Shown in pieces: positions 40,322 through 49,893 of a DNA stretch of 64,000 nt (positions within the stretch are counted from its first letter, which is position 1; every line of letters begins with the position of its first letter). Where the stretch lies: assembly GCF_018275325.1 (NCBI RefSeq), contig NZ_JAGVQR010000003.1, positions 620,001 through 684,000 on the forward strand. The letters run 5' to 3'. The position numbers were made by a program, and so were the translations under genes. Below the pieces are notes generated by a model, which saw only the letters and a list, made by a program, of their open reading frames with translations, was not told where the DNA came from and did not search any database. Origin of the DNA: Nocardioides palaemonis. GTDB lineage: Bacteria > Actinomycetota > Actinomycetes > Propionibacteriales > Nocardioidaceae.

Positions 40322-41323
40322 TCAGCCGGACCCGGTATCGGCGACCAGGCGGAGCTCGTCGCCATCGCCCAGCGAACCGGCCTCCTCCTCGCGCCACGTG
40401 AGCGTGCGAGCGACCGACACGAGCGGTGGCGTGCCCACCTCACCTGCGAACACCTGCTGGGTGCGGAGCGCGGACTCGGCGGCGACGAAGTCCTCGAGCA
40501 GGGTCGCGTCGGGAGCGGCCCCGTCGACGGTGCTCCGGTCCTCCATGGCCGTGACGACGTACCGGCCGCCCGCGGCGTCGCGCAGGTCCCGCGCCCCCGT
40601 GTAGGAGTCGACGATCCACCACGCCTCACCGTCGCCTGCCCACCCCAGGCCGGTGACCCAGGCCAGCGGGCGCGTGACGACGGTGCAGGCCAGCTGGCCC
40701 GTGACGGTCCGCGGCTCGAGCGACGGGTCGCACGCGAGCTCGTCCGGGTCGACGACGTCGGCGTAGAGCTCGTCGGCCGGCGTCCGTTCCCCGGTGCCGA
40801 CGTCGACGGCGAGGTCGGCGCCGTCGAAGTCGACCGCGACCGTGACGTCGTCGAGGTCGGTGCCGTCGTCGACCGGCACGAAGACGGACGTCGTGGTCGT
40901 CTCGCTGCCGGCGACGGTGTAGGCGTCGCCCAGGACCCGCTCGTCGTCCCCGACCGTGAGGGTGACCTCCGCCGGCACGTCGTCGGCGATCACGAAGCCG
41001 GTCACGTCGCTCGGCACGCCCTCCGACGGCACGAACTCCCAGTCGACGCCCACGACCTGCTGGTCGTCGGCGAGTCCGTCGGCCGCCCCGTCCTCGACGA
41101 GGTCCGGGTCGAGCGTCGCGGGGTCGGAGACGGTGACCTCGACACGGCCGTGCGGCAGCTGGACGTAGGTGTCGGTCCCGGTGATGTCGGCGCTGCCGAC
41201 AGCGGGCATCGCCTCTGACGACCCGCCGCCACCGGGGTCGCCGGTGCCGTCACCGCAGGCCGTGGCGACCAGGACGACGGCGCACGCGAGCGTCAGCGAG
41301 GCGGTGCGGCGGGCCGTCGTCAT
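40322..41323 (-). CDS. Unknown secreted lipoprotein, last gene of the WXG-like operon
   Basis: 333 aa; ATG overlaps the previous stop by one base (TGATG). The signal peptide MTTARRTASLTLACAVVLVATAC has lipobox VATAC (Cys23). The mature protein begins with a short Gly/Ser linker and is strongly acidic, rich in Asp, Val and Thr. Beta-rich segments include GRVEVTVSDPATLDPDLVED, AEVTLTVGDDERVLG and DDVTVAVDFDGADLAVDVG. One Cys pair (LACDPS, QLACTV) may form a disulfide. No family recognised. Translational coupling to the WXG-like genes suggests the products work together at the cell surface. Confidence 0.78.
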   Translation of the reverse strand: MTTARRTASLTLACAVVLVATACGDGTGDPGGGGSSEAMPAVGSADITGTDTYVQLPHGRVEVTVSDPATLDPDLVEDGAADGLADDQQVVGVDWEFVPSEGVPSDVTGFVIADDVPAEVTLTVGDDERVLGDAYTVAGSETTTTSVFVPVDDGTDLDDVTVAVDFDGADLAVDVGTGERTPADELYADVVDPDELACDPSLEPRTVTGQLACTVVTRPLAWVTGLGWAGDGEAWWIVDSYTGARDLRDAAGGRYVVTAMEDRSTVDGAAPDATLLEDFVAAESALRTQQVFAGEVGTPPLVSVARTLTWREEEAGSLGDGDELRLVADTGSG

Positions 41324-41826
41324 CAGTCGTGGCTCTTGTAGGTCTCGTGCCGCAGGTCGCGCACGGCCTGGCGCAGCTCGGCGACCACCTTGTTGGCGGC
41401 CTCGGTCGCGGCCTGCGCGATGCCGGAGCTGCCGATCCGGTCGGCGGACCCGGAGGCCACCGTCACCGTCCAGAACTGCAGCCCGACGCAGGTCACGCTG
41501 ACGCTGCCGTCGTTGCTCGACGCCTCGACGGCGAGCTGCTCGTAGGCCTCGCGGTAGGCGATGTCGCGCGGACGCTCGATGCGCGGGCCGTTGGGCTCGA
41601 GGACCTGGTTCTTGACGCCCTCGTAGGTCGCGGCGCGGGCCGCGAACAGCAGCCGCGCGAGCCGGCCGAGCTGCTCGGCGGTCTCCTGGTCACCACGTCG
41701 CTCGGCGAAGCCGGGGTCGATGGTGATCTCGATCTGGTCGGGCCAGCGCAGGTGGGCGAACAGCTGGCCGTTGGGGGTCGAGACGTCGACCGGGTGCCGC
41801 TGGAGCTCTTCACTGAGGACAGGCAT
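41323..41826 (-). CDS. Unknown protein of the WXG-like operon, possibly YbaB-like
   Basis: 167 aa from ATG 41826 (GTG 41835 adds three residues). It is soluble with no signal peptide. The N-terminal half is beta-rich (TPNGQLFAHLRWPDQIEITIDPGFA), the centre helical (AEQLGRLARLLFAARAATYEG). The C-terminal half (VSVTCVGLQFWTVTVASGSADR then IAQAATEAANKVVAELRQAVRDL) recalls the strand-then-helix layout of YbaB/EbfC proteins often found beside ESX substrates, but the match is weak. It follows the WXG-like gene by 12 bp and overlaps the lipoprotein gene by one base. Confidence 0.75.
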   Translation of the reverse strand: MPVLSEELQRHPVDVSTPNGQLFAHLRWPDQIEITIDPGFAERRGDQETAEQLGRLARLLFAARAATYEGVKNQVLEPNGPRIERPRDIAYREAYEQLAVEASSNDGSVSVTCVGLQFWTVTVASGSADRIGSSGIAQAATEAANKVVAELRQAVRDLRHETYKSHD

Positions 41827-41838
41827 GCGCTGCACCCT

Positions 41839-42672
41839 TCACTTGAGGCCGGTCAGGCCACCGGGGCCCGTGCCGAGGTCGACGGTCGGGAACTCGTAGC
41901 CGCGGCCGCCGCCGTCGAGCCAGCCGGTGATGCCCTGGAGGGCTTCCTGCACCTTCGTCTCGGCGGTGGTCAGCTCCTCGTTGAGCTTGGTGAGGCCCGA
42001 CTCGATGCCGCTCGCGATGTCCTCGGGCGAGTCGCCCGACCAGTCGACGGAGGCGGCCGACCCGGCGACCGCGAAGCCACCGGCCACGGCCGTGATGGCG
42101 ACCGCCGCTCCGACGCTGGCGCCGGCGGTGACGGGGGCGAGCGCCACCGCGACGACCGCACCGACGACCGTGAGCGCGAACGACGCCTGTGAGCCGTTGG
42201 TGTCACCGAGCGCCTCGGCGGCGGAGAGCGCCTTGCTGGAGATGTCCTCGAGGTCGTTCTCGACGGCGGTCCAGATCGCCTTCTCGGCGTCGAGCGCACC
42301 GCGCAGCACCGAGACGGCGTTGTAGTAGTTCTTCATGACGCCCGGGAAGGGCACCTCGATGTGGTCGCGGAACGACTCGGCCGCATCGCCGCGCCACTCG
42401 GTCAGCTCCCCACCGACGGAGGCGATGTCGAGGAGGGTGATGTTGGGCTGGACGGGCGTGTTGCCGATCGGGTCGCTGGCAACCTCGCCCGAGGAGAGCT
42501 TCTGCATCGCGAAGAGCGCCTCCGACATGCCGTGGTCGAAGTTGCTCGGGCTGGCGATCGTCAGCCAGGGCTCGAAGGCCTCCTCGACCCGCGGGATGGC
42601 GGGACGCGCGCAGACCGGGCAGTAGTCCTCCATCGCAGCGGTGATCTGCGAGACGCGGGAGCTGAGGCTCAT
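41839..42672 (-). CDS. WXG-motif protein with C-terminal glycine-zipper membrane segment
   Basis: 277 aa. Near the N-terminus is CPVCARP (CxxC). A helical hairpin region carries LTEWRGDAAESFRDHIE (W-x-G near residue 93), the signature turn of WXG100/ESX proteins, then a second helix (VLRGALDAEKAIWTAVENDLEDI). Residues ~167-210 (FALTVVGAVVAVALAPVTAGASVGAAVAITAVAGGFAVAGSAA) form a Gly/Ala-rich hydrophobic hairpin able to enter membranes. A C-terminal helix and Gly-rich end follow. Size and layout suggest an ESX-type secreted or membrane-inserted effector. No ESX core (EccB/C/D) lies in the window. ATG overlaps the upstream stop (ATGA). Confidence 0.8.
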   Translation of the reverse strand: MSLSSRVSQITAAMEDYCPVCARPAIPRVEEAFEPWLTIASPSNFDHGMSEALFAMQKLSSGEVASDPIGNTPVQPNITLLDIASVGGELTEWRGDAAESFRDHIEVPFPGVMKNYYNAVSVLRGALDAEKAIWTAVENDLEDISSKALSAAEALGDTNGSQASFALTVVGAVVAVALAPVTAGASVGAAVAITAVAGGFAVAGSAASVDWSGDSPEDIASGIESGLTKLNEELTTAETKVQEALQGITGWLDGGGRGYEFPTVDLGTGPGGLTGLK

Positions 42673-43016
42673 GTGAGGGACCCCCCGTCCCGGACGAACG
42701 CGTCGCGGGTCTCCTGGTCGACGCGCGCCATGTCCTGCGCGGTCTTCATGATGTTGATGCCGATGGCCTCGAGCTGCTCGACGACCGCGCTCATCCGGCG
42801 GCTGAGCGCCGCCTCCATCGTGTGGAACGCGTCGGCCGGACCGGTCGCCCCGAGCCCGAGCCTGCTGTCGCGCCGGAGCTCGTCGCTGACCGGGATCATC
42901 CACGCCCGGTCGCGTGCGGCGTCGACGTCGGCGGCGATCGGCGGCATCACGTCGCGGCCCTTCTTGTAGAGGTCGGCGAGGTTGGCGCCGACCTCGTCCC
43001 CACGTGGCCCCGTCAT
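42669..43016 (-). CDS. Small helical ESX-like protein, first gene of the WXG-like operon
   Basis: 115 aa, ATG after GGAGGA (strong Shine-Dalgarno). It is predicted all-helical: NLADLYKKGRDVMPPIAADVDAARDRAWM, then AFHTMEAALSRRMSAVVEQLEAIGINIMKTAQDMARVDQETRDAF, which ends in a pattern like WXG100 C-terminal helices (YxxxD/E-like; here VDQETRDAF). No W-x-G turn, so it may be the partner subunit of an ESX-like heterodimer with the downstream WXG protein. No signal peptide, as expected for such substrates. Confidence 0.78.
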   Translation of the reverse strand: MTGPRGDEVGANLADLYKKGRDVMPPIAADVDAARDRAWMIPVSDELRRDSRLGLGATGPADAFHTMEAALSRRMSAVVEQLEAIGINIMKTAQDMARVDQETRDAFVRDGGSLT

Positions 43017-43097
43017 CGGTCCTCCATCAGCTCGGAATCGGACGTCGGGACGCGTCCGCGCCCCGTCACGAGGTGATCGTTCCCACTGAGCCGATCC

Positions 43098-44102
43098 TCA
43101 AACGGGTCGGTCGCCGTCGTAGGCGGCGAGCAGCCGGTCCGCGGCGAGCGGTGCCGGGAGCTCCCCCGCGAGCACGGCACGACGTACGTCGTCGCGCACC
43201 GCGGCGACCCCGGCCGACGAGCGCAGCCGCTGGTCGAGCTCGTCACGCACCAGCGCCCAGGTGAACTCCAGCTGCTGCTCGGCGCGCTTGTGGGCCAGCC
43301 CGTCGGTGCCGAGGTGGTCGCGGTGCTGGCCGATGCGGTCCCACACGTCGTCGACGCCGTCGCCGGTGAGTCCCGAGCAGGTCACCACGGGCGGTGCCCA
43401 CTCGGCGTGGCCGCGGACCAGGCGCAGCGCGCCGGCGAGCTCGCGTGCGGCGACCCGCGCGTCGGCCGCGTGGTCCGTGCCGCCCTGGGCGTCCGCCTTG
43501 TTGACCGCCACCACGTCGACGATCTCCAGGATGCCCTTCTTGATGCCCTGCAGCTGGTCACCGGTGCGCGCGAGGGTGAGGAACAAGAACGTGTCGACCA
43601 TCCGCGAGACGGTGACCTCCGACTGGCCCACGCCGACCGTCTCGACCAGCACCACGTCGTGGCCGGCCGCCTCGAGCACGAGCATCGCCTGGGTGGTGGC
43701 GCGGGCGACGCCGCCGAGGGTGCCCGCCGAGGGCGAGGGCCGGATGAACGCGCGAGGGTCGACCGACAGCGCCGACATGCGGGTCTTGTCGCCGAGCACC
43801 GAGCCGCCGGTGCGCACCGACGACGGGTCGACCGCGAGCACGCCGACCCGGTGGCCGGCCGCGGTGAGACGCGTCCCGAGGCTCTCGATGAAGGTGGACT
43901 TGCCGACCCCCGGCACGCCGGAGATGCCGACCCGCACGGCCGGCGGCCGCTCGACCTCGGCCAGCGCGGTCAGCAGCTCCCGGGCCGCGAGGCGGTGCTC
44001 GGCGCGCGAGGACTCCACCACGGTGATCGCGCGCGACACCGCGGCCCGCTGCCCGGCGCGCACGCCCGCGACGAGGGCGTCGACGTCGATCGGCCGGGGC
44101 AT
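43098..44102 (-). CDS. meaB: Methylmalonyl-CoA mutase-associated GTPase MeaB
   Basis: 334 aa. Walker A GVPGVGKS at residues 62-69; VLAVDPSSVRTGGSVLGDKTRM (switch region), DVVLVETVGVGQSE and VVAVNKADAQGG (NKxD) identify the MeaB/ArgK G3E GTPases. It guards loading of adenosylcobalamin into methylmalonyl-CoA mutase and ejects damaged cofactor. ATG overlaps the mutB stop by one base (TGATG), so it is the third gene of a mutA-mutB-meaB operon. Confidence 0.95.
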   Translation of the reverse strand: MPRPIDVDALVAGVRAGQRAAVSRAITVVESSRAEHRLAARELLTALAEVERPPAVRVGISGVPGVGKSTFIESLGTRLTAAGHRVGVLAVDPSSVRTGGSVLGDKTRMSALSVDPRAFIRPSPSAGTLGGVARATTQAMLVLEAAGHDVVLVETVGVGQSEVTVSRMVDTFLFLTLARTGDQLQGIKKGILEIVDVVAVNKADAQGGTDHAADARVAARELAGALRLVRGHAEWAPPVVTCSGLTGDGVDDVWDRIGQHRDHLGTDGLAHKRAEQQLEFTWALVRDELDQRLRSSAGVAAVRDDVRRAVLAGELPAPLAADRLLAAYDGDRPV

Positions 44103-46291
44103 CAGGCTCCGGGCTCGTGACCGTGCTGCTCGCGCAGCCGGGCGATCAGGTCGAGGGCCGACTCGGCGATGACGGTGCCGGGGAGGAAGACCGCCGCGGC
44201 GCCCATCTCCCGGAGCGTCTCGACGTCGTCGGGCGGGATGACGCCGCCGATGACGATCATGATGTCGGGACGGCCCTGCTCGGCGAGCGCCTGCTTCAGC
44301 GCCGGCAGCAGCGTGAGGTGCCCGGCCGCGAGCGAGGAGACCCCGACGATGTGCACGTCGGCGTCGACCGCCTGCTGGGCGACCTCCTCCGGCGTGGAGA
44401 ACAGCGGCCCCACGTCGACGTCGAAGCCGAGGTCGGCGAACGCGGTGACGACGACCTTCTGGCCGCGGTCGTGGCCGTCCTGGCCCATCTTGGCGACGAG
44501 GATGCGCGGGCGGCGGCCCTCCTCGGCCTCGAATGCCTCGGTCGCCGCGATGACCTCGGCGACCTTGCCGCCCGGGGCGGTGCCTGCCTCGTCGCGGTAC
44601 ACGCCGCTGATCGTACGGATCACCGCCTGGTGGCGGCCGTAGACCTTCTCCAGCGCGTCGGAGATCTCGCCGACCGTCGCCTTGGCGCGGGCCGCGTCGA
44701 CGGCGAGCGCGAGCAGGTTGCCGTCCAGCGACCCGTCGCCGGCCGGGCCGCGCTCGGCGGAGGCGGTCAGCGCGTCCAGCGCCCGGCGCACGTCGTCGGC
44801 GTCGCGCTCGGCGCGCAGCCGCTCGAGCTTGGCGACCTGCTGGCGGTAGACGTCGTCGTTGTCGACGCGCAGCACGTCGAGCTTGTCCTCGGCGGCGAGG
44901 CGGTAGGTGTTGACGCCGATCACCTTCTGGTGGCCGGCGTCGATGCGGGCCTGGGTGCGGGCCGCGGCCTCCTCGATGCGCATCTTCGGGATGCCCTGCT
45001 CGATCGCCTTCGCCATGCCGCCGGCGCGCTCGGCCTCCTGGATGTGGGCCCACGCCCGCTCCGCGAGGTCGTGGGTGAGCTTCTCGACGTAGTAGGAGCC
45101 CGCCCACGGGTCGACGACCTGGGTGGTCGCGGACTCCTGCTGGAGGAGCAGCTGGGTGTTGCGCGCGATGCGGGCGGAGAAGTCGGTCGGCAGCGCGATC
45201 GCCTCGTCGAGGGCGTTGGTGTGCAGCGACTGCGTGTGGCCCTGCGTCGCGGCCATCGCCTCGATGCAGGTGCGACCGACGTTGTTGAAGACGTCCTGCG
45301 CGGTCAGCGACCAGCCCGAGGTCTGGCTGTGGGTGCGCAGCGAGCGCGACTTGGGGTTCTGCGGGTCGAAGTCGTCGACGAGCCGCGCCCACAGCGCGCG
45401 GGCCGCGCGCATCTTCGCGACCTCCATGAAGAAGTTCATGCCGATCGCCCAGAAGAACGACAGGCGCGGCGCGAACTGGTCGATGGTCATGCCGGTGCCG
45501 AGCCCGGCGCGGATGTACTCCACGCCGTCGGCGAGCGTGTAGGCCAGCTCGAGGTCGGCCGTCGCCCCGGCCTCCTGGATGTGGTAGCCGGAGATCGAGA
45601 TCGAGTTGAACCGGGGCATCTTCGCGCTGGTGTAGGCGAAGATGTCGCTGATGATCCGCATGCTCGGGGCCGGCGGGTAGATGTAGGTGTTGCGGACCAT
45701 GAACTCCTTGAGGATGTCGTTCTGGATGGTTCCTGCCAGCTGCTCCGGCTTCACCCCCTGCTCCTCGGCCGCCGCGATGTAGAGCGCGAGCACCGGCAGC
45801 ACCGCGCCGTTCATCGTCATCGACACCGACATCTCGTCGAGCGGGATGCCGTCGAACAGGGTGCGGGTGTCGTAGATCGAGTCGATCGCCACGCCGGCCA
45901 TGCCGACGTCGCCGCGCACCCGCGGGTGGTCGGAGTCGTAGCCGCGGTGGGTGGCGAGGTCGAACGCGACGCTCAGGCCCTTCTGACCGGCGGCGAGGTT
46001 GCGGCGGTAGAAGGCGTTGGACTCCTCGGCGGTGGAGAAGCCGGCGTACTGCCGGATCGTCCACGGCTGGGTGGTGTACATCGTGGGGTACGGGCCACGG
46101 AGGAACGGCGCGATGCCCGGCCAGGTGTCGAGGCCGTCGAGGCCCTCGAGGTGCTCGGGGCCGTAGACCGGGAGGACGTCGATCCCCTCGGGGCTGGCCC
46201 ACGGCTGTGCACCGTTGGTCGAGGAAGGACGAAGTCCTGTCACGAGACCCCCGGCCAGGGGGACGTCGGCGAAGTTCTTCGGGATGCTCAC
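44102..46291 (-). CDS. mutB: Methylmalonyl-CoA mutase large (catalytic) subunit
   Basis: 729 aa, GTG overlapping the mutA stop by 4 bp. The N-terminal TIM barrel includes [23 protein letters not shown] and [21 protein letters not shown]. The C-terminal B12 domain has the DxHxxG motif in [18 protein letters not shown] (near residue 607) and the cobalamin-tail loop [17 protein letters not shown]. It isomerises (R)-methylmalonyl-CoA to succinyl-CoA using adenosylcobalamin, ending propionyl-CoA/odd-chain and branched-chain breakdown. A REP-like palindrome (46217-46249) lies in frame within the N-terminal linker, giving the [11 protein letters not shown] segment. Confidence 0.95.
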   Translation of the reverse strand: MSIPKNFADVPLAGGLVTGLRPSSTNGAQPWASPEGIDVLPVYGPEHLEGLDGLDTWPGIAPFLRGPYPTMYTTQPWTIRQYAGFSTAEESNAFYRRNLAAGQKGLSVAFDLATHRGYDSDHPRVRGDVGMAGVAIDSIYDTRTLFDGIPLDEMSVSMTMNGAVLPVLALYIAAAEEQGVKPEQLAGTIQNDILKEFMVRNTYIYPPAPSMRIISDIFAYTSAKMPRFNSISISGYHIQEAGATADLELAYTLADGVEYIRAGLGTGMTIDQFAPRLSFFWAIGMNFFMEVAKMRAARALWARLVDDFDPQNPKSRSLRTHSQTSGWSLTAQDVFNNVGRTCIEAMAATQGHTQSLHTNALDEAIALPTDFSARIARNTQLLLQQESATTQVVDPWAGSYYVEKLTHDLAERAWAHIQEAERAGGMAKAIEQGIPKMRIEEAAARTQARIDAGHQKVIGVNTYRLAAEDKLDVLRVDNDDVYRQQVAKLERLRAERDADDVRRALDALTASAERGPAGDGSLDGNLLALAVDAARAKATVGEISDALEKVYGRHQAVIRTISGVYRDEAGTAPGGKVAEVIAATEAFEAEEGRRPRILVAKMGQDGHDRGQKVVVTAFADLGFDVDVGPLFSTPEEVAQQAVDADVHIVGVSSLAAGHLTLLPALKQALAEQGRPDIMIVIGGVIPPDDVETLREMGAAAVFLPGTVIAESALDLIARLREQHGHEPGA
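46217..46249. repeat. REP-like palindrome inside the mutB coding sequence
   Basis: Starts GGTCGAGGAAGGAC, ends ACGAGACC, with an inner perfect AGGAC-GAA-GTCCT hairpin (46225-46237). It has the form of intergenic REP elements yet lies within codons ~14-25 of mutB. Confidence 0.45.
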
Positions 46292-48102
46292 TTCGAGAGC
46301 TCCTCTCGGATCCGGCCGAGGAAGCCGAGCGCGTCGACCCCCAGGGCGCACGAGTCGTCGACCTCGGTCACGGTCCGCTCCCCCGGCTTGCCGGCCAGGA
46401 CGACGTACGTCGCCCCGGCGGAGCGAAGGCCGGCCACCAGGTCGGCGCCCCACTCGGCGTAGGCGGCGTCGGTGCCGGTGAGCACGACGACCCGCTGTCC
46501 GGCGTGGGCGGCCAGCACGTCGTCGACCGACGCAGTCGCCCCGGCCGTCTCGACGGCGATGCCGCCCGCGGCGAGCAGGTTCGTGGCGAAGGTGGCGCGG
46601 GCGGTGTGGGCCGCGACCGGCCCCATGGTGGCCAGGAAGACCGGCTCGTCCATCGGCGCGGCGCGCAGGTCCTCGTAGGCCCAGCCGTGGTGGCGCACGT
46701 GCCGGTGCGGCAGGGGCTCGCGCTCGGGCAGCACCTCGGCGAGGTTCGGGAACTCCGAGACGCCGGTGAGGGGGCGGGAGCGGTCGGCGACCTGCGCGTC
46801 GCGCTGCTCGGCGACCGCGCGGACCCGCTCGCGGACCGCGGAGCGCGCGTCGTCCGCCAGCGCACCACCGTCGCCCTCGATGCGGCCGAGCTCGGCCCAC
46901 CCGGCGACCGCGAGGTCGTCGGTGAGCCGCTCCACGGCGTACGACCCGCCGGCCGGGTCCGTGACCGCAGCGACGTGCGACTCCTCGATCAGCAGCGAGG
47001 AGGTGTTGCGGGCGATCCGGCGACCGAAGGCGTCGGGAGCCCCGAGCGGCTCGTCGAAGGGGACGACCGTGACCGCGTCCGCGCCGCCGACGCCGGCGGC
47101 GAAGGCAGCGACCGTGCCGCGCAGCATGTTGACCCACGGGTCGCGACGGCTGGTCATCGGACGGCTGGTGACCGCGTGCAGCGCCGCCTCGACCCCCTCG
47201 ACGCCGCTGGCCTCGAGCACGCGCGCCCACAGCCGCCGGACCGCGCGCAGCTTGGCGATGGTCGCGAACTGCTCGTCGGTGGCGGCGATCCGGAGCTCGA
47301 CGGTGCGGGCCGCCTGCTCGAGCGGGAAGCCGGCCTCGTCGAGGAGGCGGAGGTAGGCGACGCCGGTGCCGACCACCCAGCCGAGCTCCTGGGCGTCGCT
47401 GGCGCCCTCGTCGTGCAGGGCCGTGCCGTCCACGACGAGGGCCCGCACGCCGAGCTGGAAGGCGCGCCGCGCGAGCGGGACCAGCTGGTCGCGGGCCGAC
47501 GTCCCCGTGCGGTGCGGCAGCATCTCGACGGTCTGCGGGTCGAGCGAGAGGTTGGTCGCCGGGTGCAGCGCACCCTCGATCCCCTCGAGGAAGGTGGCGA
47601 ACGCCTCGACCTGCTCGGTCGAGGCACGGTCGAGGACGACCGGGGCGAGGTCGAGCAGCACCCCGTCGAGGATCGTCGCCCAGTCGTGCTCCCGCTCCTC
47701 GTCGAGGTGGAGCAGCACGGAGGTCGCGCCGTTCTCGAGGTCCTGCAGCACGGCCTCGTTGGCGGCGCGGTCGTCGACGACCTCCACCTGCGTGCGGACG
47801 TCCCAGGCGCCGGCGCGGGTCGGACGGCCCGACGTGGTCCGGCCCTCGAGGTCGGACGGCTGCCCGATCGGCGCGACGTCGATGCCGTCGAGCGTGGTGC
47901 GGGTCAGGGCGGTCCAGACGTCGGAGTCGGGCGCGTCCTCGCCGAGGTGGCGGGCCTTGCGCAGCACCGCCGCGGTCGCGGCCTCCCACGCGTGGACGTC
48001 GTAGGTGTCGCCGTCGCCGACGAGCCGGAGCGAGCCCTCCGCGGGCTGCAGCTCCTCGGGCTCGTCGAGCCCGCCGTCCAGGCCGCGATCGAGGTCTGTC
48101 AT
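46288..48102 (-). CDS. mutA: Methylmalonyl-CoA mutase small subunit
   Basis: 604 aa. It has the mutase TIM-barrel region ([56 protein letters not shown]) and a C-terminal B12-like domain without the DxHxxG motif, as expected for the non-catalytic subunit. It forms the alpha-beta heterodimer with MutB. ATG 48102 has TATCCT 6 nt upstream; it is the first gene of the mutA-mutB-meaB operon. Confidence 0.94.
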   Translation of the reverse strand: MTDLDRGLDGGLDEPEELQPAEGSLRLVGDGDTYDVHAWEAATAAVLRKARHLGEDAPDSDVWTALTRTTLDGIDVAPIGQPSDLEGRTTSGRPTRAGAWDVRTQVEVVDDRAANEAVLQDLENGATSVLLHLDEEREHDWATILDGVLLDLAPVVLDRASTEQVEAFATFLEGIEGALHPATNLSLDPQTVEMLPHRTGTSARDQLVPLARRAFQLGVRALVVDGTALHDEGASDAQELGWVVGTGVAYLRLLDEAGFPLEQAARTVELRIAATDEQFATIAKLRAVRRLWARVLEASGVEGVEAALHAVTSRPMTSRRDPWVNMLRGTVAAFAAGVGGADAVTVVPFDEPLGAPDAFGRRIARNTSSLLIEESHVAAVTDPAGGSYAVERLTDDLAVAGWAELGRIEGDGGALADDARSAVRERVRAVAEQRDAQVADRSRPLTGVSEFPNLAEVLPEREPLPHRHVRHHGWAYEDLRAAPMDEPVFLATMGPVAAHTARATFATNLLAAGGIAVETAGATASVDDVLAAHAGQRVVVLTGTDAAYAEWGADLVAGLRSAGATYVVLAGKPGERTVTEVDDSCALGVDALGFLGRIREELSK

Positions 48103-48108
48103 GAGCGC

Positions 48109-48114
48109 AGGATA
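48109..48114 (-). promoter_or_regulatory. Putative leaderless -10 (TATCCT) of mutAB-meaB
   Basis: TATCCT on the minus strand, 6 nt (GCGCTC), then ATG 48102. Confidence 0.6.
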
Positions 48115-48184
48115 GGACGCTCGTCACGCGGCGGGCACTGCCCGGACCTATGGCATAAGTCTCACGGACGCGCCGCTTCTCCGA

Positions 48185-48190
48185 CATGAT
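48185..48190 (+). promoter_or_regulatory. Putative leaderless -10 (CATGAT)
   Basis: CATGAT, 6 nt (CGCGCC), then ATG 48197. Confidence 0.4.
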
Positions 48191-48196
48191 CGCGCC

Positions 48197-48994
48197 ATGA
48201 CTGCCCAGGGGGAGGGTTGGTACGCCGACCCGCAGGACGGATCGAGGCTGCGCTGGTGGGACGGGAGCGCCTGGACCGCGCACACGCACGCCGCGGTGCC
48301 GTCCGGCTGGTCGCCCCGGCCACGACTCGGTGACGGCTGGCCGCGCCTGGCCCTGGCGGTGCAGGCGAGCCTCGCGCTCACCGTGCTGCTCTCGGTCTTC
48401 GTGGTCGTCAGCGACCGGATCGTGCTCGACGTGTGGCGGCGCCTCGCCGACGACCCGACCAGCGTCCCGGAGGCCGAGGCCACCCGCGCCGACCGCCTGA
48501 TGACCGCCTCGATCGCCGAGGTCGTCGTCACGGTCGTGTGCGGCGTCCTCTTCATCGCCTGGCTCTACCAGGCACACACCAGCGACCGGACCGACCCGGC
48601 GTACAACCGCCGCAGGTCGGGCTGGGCGATCGGCGGCTGGTTCGTGCCGTTCGTCAACCTCTGGTTCCCGTTCCAGGTCGTCTCCGACCTCCGCGACGGC
48701 GCGCGCGGTGAGGGCCGGCCGCCGTCCGCCGGGCTGCAGTGGGCCTGGTGGCTCTGCTTCCTCGCCCTGCAGGTCGGGTGGCGGGCGACCGGGGCCTTCT
48801 ACGACTCCGCCGGCGAGGTGCCCGACAGCGACCTCGCGCTCTACGCCGACCGGCTCGAGACCGCCATGGCCGTCGAGACGGTGGCCGAGGTGCTCTCGGT
48901 GGTGACCGCGGTCCTCGCGATCGTCATGGTCCGCCAGCTCACCGCGTGGGTGCGCACCAGCCCGCCGGCCCTCGTCCCGGCCCGGGCGGCCTGA
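48197..48994 (+). CDS. DUF2510 + DUF4328 membrane protein (paralogue 1)
   Basis: 265 aa. N-terminal DUF2510 ([25 protein letters not shown], residues 7-31) is followed by a DUF4328 membrane part with about four helices. Conserved cytoplasmic/loop motifs are [25 protein letters not shown] and [16 protein letters not shown]2510 is a short Trp-rich motif common at actinobacterial membrane-protein N-termini; function unknown. It is in tandem with a paralogue one base downstream. Confidence 0.88.
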   Translation: MTAQGEGWYADPQDGSRLRWWDGSAWTAHTHAAVPSGWSPRPRLGDGWPRLALAVQASLALTVLLSVFVVVSDRIVLDVWRRLADDPTSVPEAEATRADRLMTASIAEVVVTVVCGVLFIAWLYQAHTSDRTDPAYNRRRSGWAIGGWFVPFVNLWFPFQVVSDLRDGARGEGRPPSAGLQWAWWLCFLALQVGWRATGAFYDSAGEVPDSDLALYADRLETAMAVETVAEVLSVVTAVLAIVMVRQLTAWVRTSPPALVPARAA

Positions 48995-48995
48995 G

Positions 48996-49790
48996 GTGGA
49001 CGCCGCACCCGCGCCCGTCCCCGGCTGGTACGCCGACCCGCACGACGTACGCCTCCTGCGGTGGTGGGACGGCACCGGCTGGACCGCGCACACCCATCCG
49101 GCCCGCCCGGCCGTCGTCGCTCCCCCGCTGCCGCGCTGGTGGGGCGGGCTGTCGGTGGCGGCCCAGGTGGCGCTCGGCGTGGCAGCGCTCACCGGGCTGC
49201 TCAACCTCTACGTCGATCGCCGGGTCCTCGCGCTCGCCGACGAGGTGGCCCGTCGCGGGGTGCCCGTGACGGTCGCCGAGCGCGACGCGCTCGGCGGCGT
49301 GCTCTGGCTCAGCACCGCGGCGCTGCCGGCGACGCTCGTCGCCGGCGTCCTGGTGATCACCTGGCTGCACACCGCCCACCGCAGCTCGCGCATGGACCGC
49401 TCCCTGCTCCGCCACGGGTCGGGCTGGGCGGTGGGCGGGTGGTTCGTGCCGGTGCTCAACTACTGGCGTCCCTTCCAGGTCGTCTGCGACGTGAGGCGCG
49501 GCGCCACCGGCGACCCCGACGCACGCGCGGGAGCGCTGCAGGTCTGCTGGTGGCTGGCCTTCTGCGGGACCTACGTCCTCGGCACGGTCAGCCAGGTGCG
49601 CGGCACGTTCACCGTGCCCGCGCCCGGCGACCCGGTCGTCGGCTACTCCTCCGTCCTGGTCGCGGTGGCCGGCACGCACCAGTGGGCGGCCGCGCTGCAG
49701 GTGCTCGCCGCGGTCCTTGCGATCGCGGTGGTGCGCGACGTCACCCGGCTGGTCCTGGCTCCTCCACCCGAGCCGCGCGCCGACCGCTGA
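48996..49790 (+). CDS. DUF2510 + DUF4328 membrane protein (paralogue 2)
   Basis: 264 aa, GTG one base after the previous stop. Same layout: [25 protein letters not shown], then helices and the conserved [25 protein letters not shown] and [12 protein letters not shown]. Tandem duplication followed by divergence; the two may form a heteromer. It lies 103 bp before sdhC, which has its own -10-like hexamer. Confidence 0.87.
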   Translation: MDAAPAPVPGWYADPHDVRLLRWWDGTGWTAHTHPARPAVVAPPLPRWWGGLSVAAQVALGVAALTGLLNLYVDRRVLALADEVARRGVPVTVAERDALGGVLWLSTAALPATLVAGVLVITWLHTAHRSSRMDRSLLRHGSGWAVGGWFVPVLNYWRPFQVVCDVRRGATGDPDARAGALQVCWWLAFCGTYVLGTVSQVRGTFTVPAPGDPVVGYSSVLVAVAGTHQWAAALQVLAAVLAIAVVRDVTRLVLAPPPEPRADR

Positions 49791-49881
49791 AACCGCCGCC
49801 AGTCCAGTGGCGTGCGTCACACCCGACGCGCCCACGAAAACCTCACACTGCCTCGGCGCGTCGGCTGTCCGGGTCCCGCGA

Positions 49882-49887
49882 TACCGT
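49882..49887 (+). promoter_or_regulatory. Putative leaderless -10 (TACCGT) of sdhCAB
   Basis: TACCGT, 6 nt (GCCCTT), then GTG 49894. Confidence 0.55.
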
Positions 49888-49893
49888 GCCCTT

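Noticed and set aside
44102..49204. A 1700-codon minus-strand frame read as one giant protein
   Set aside because: Only 44102-46291 is mutB. The upstream part is antisense or out of frame with mutA and the DUF2510 genes.
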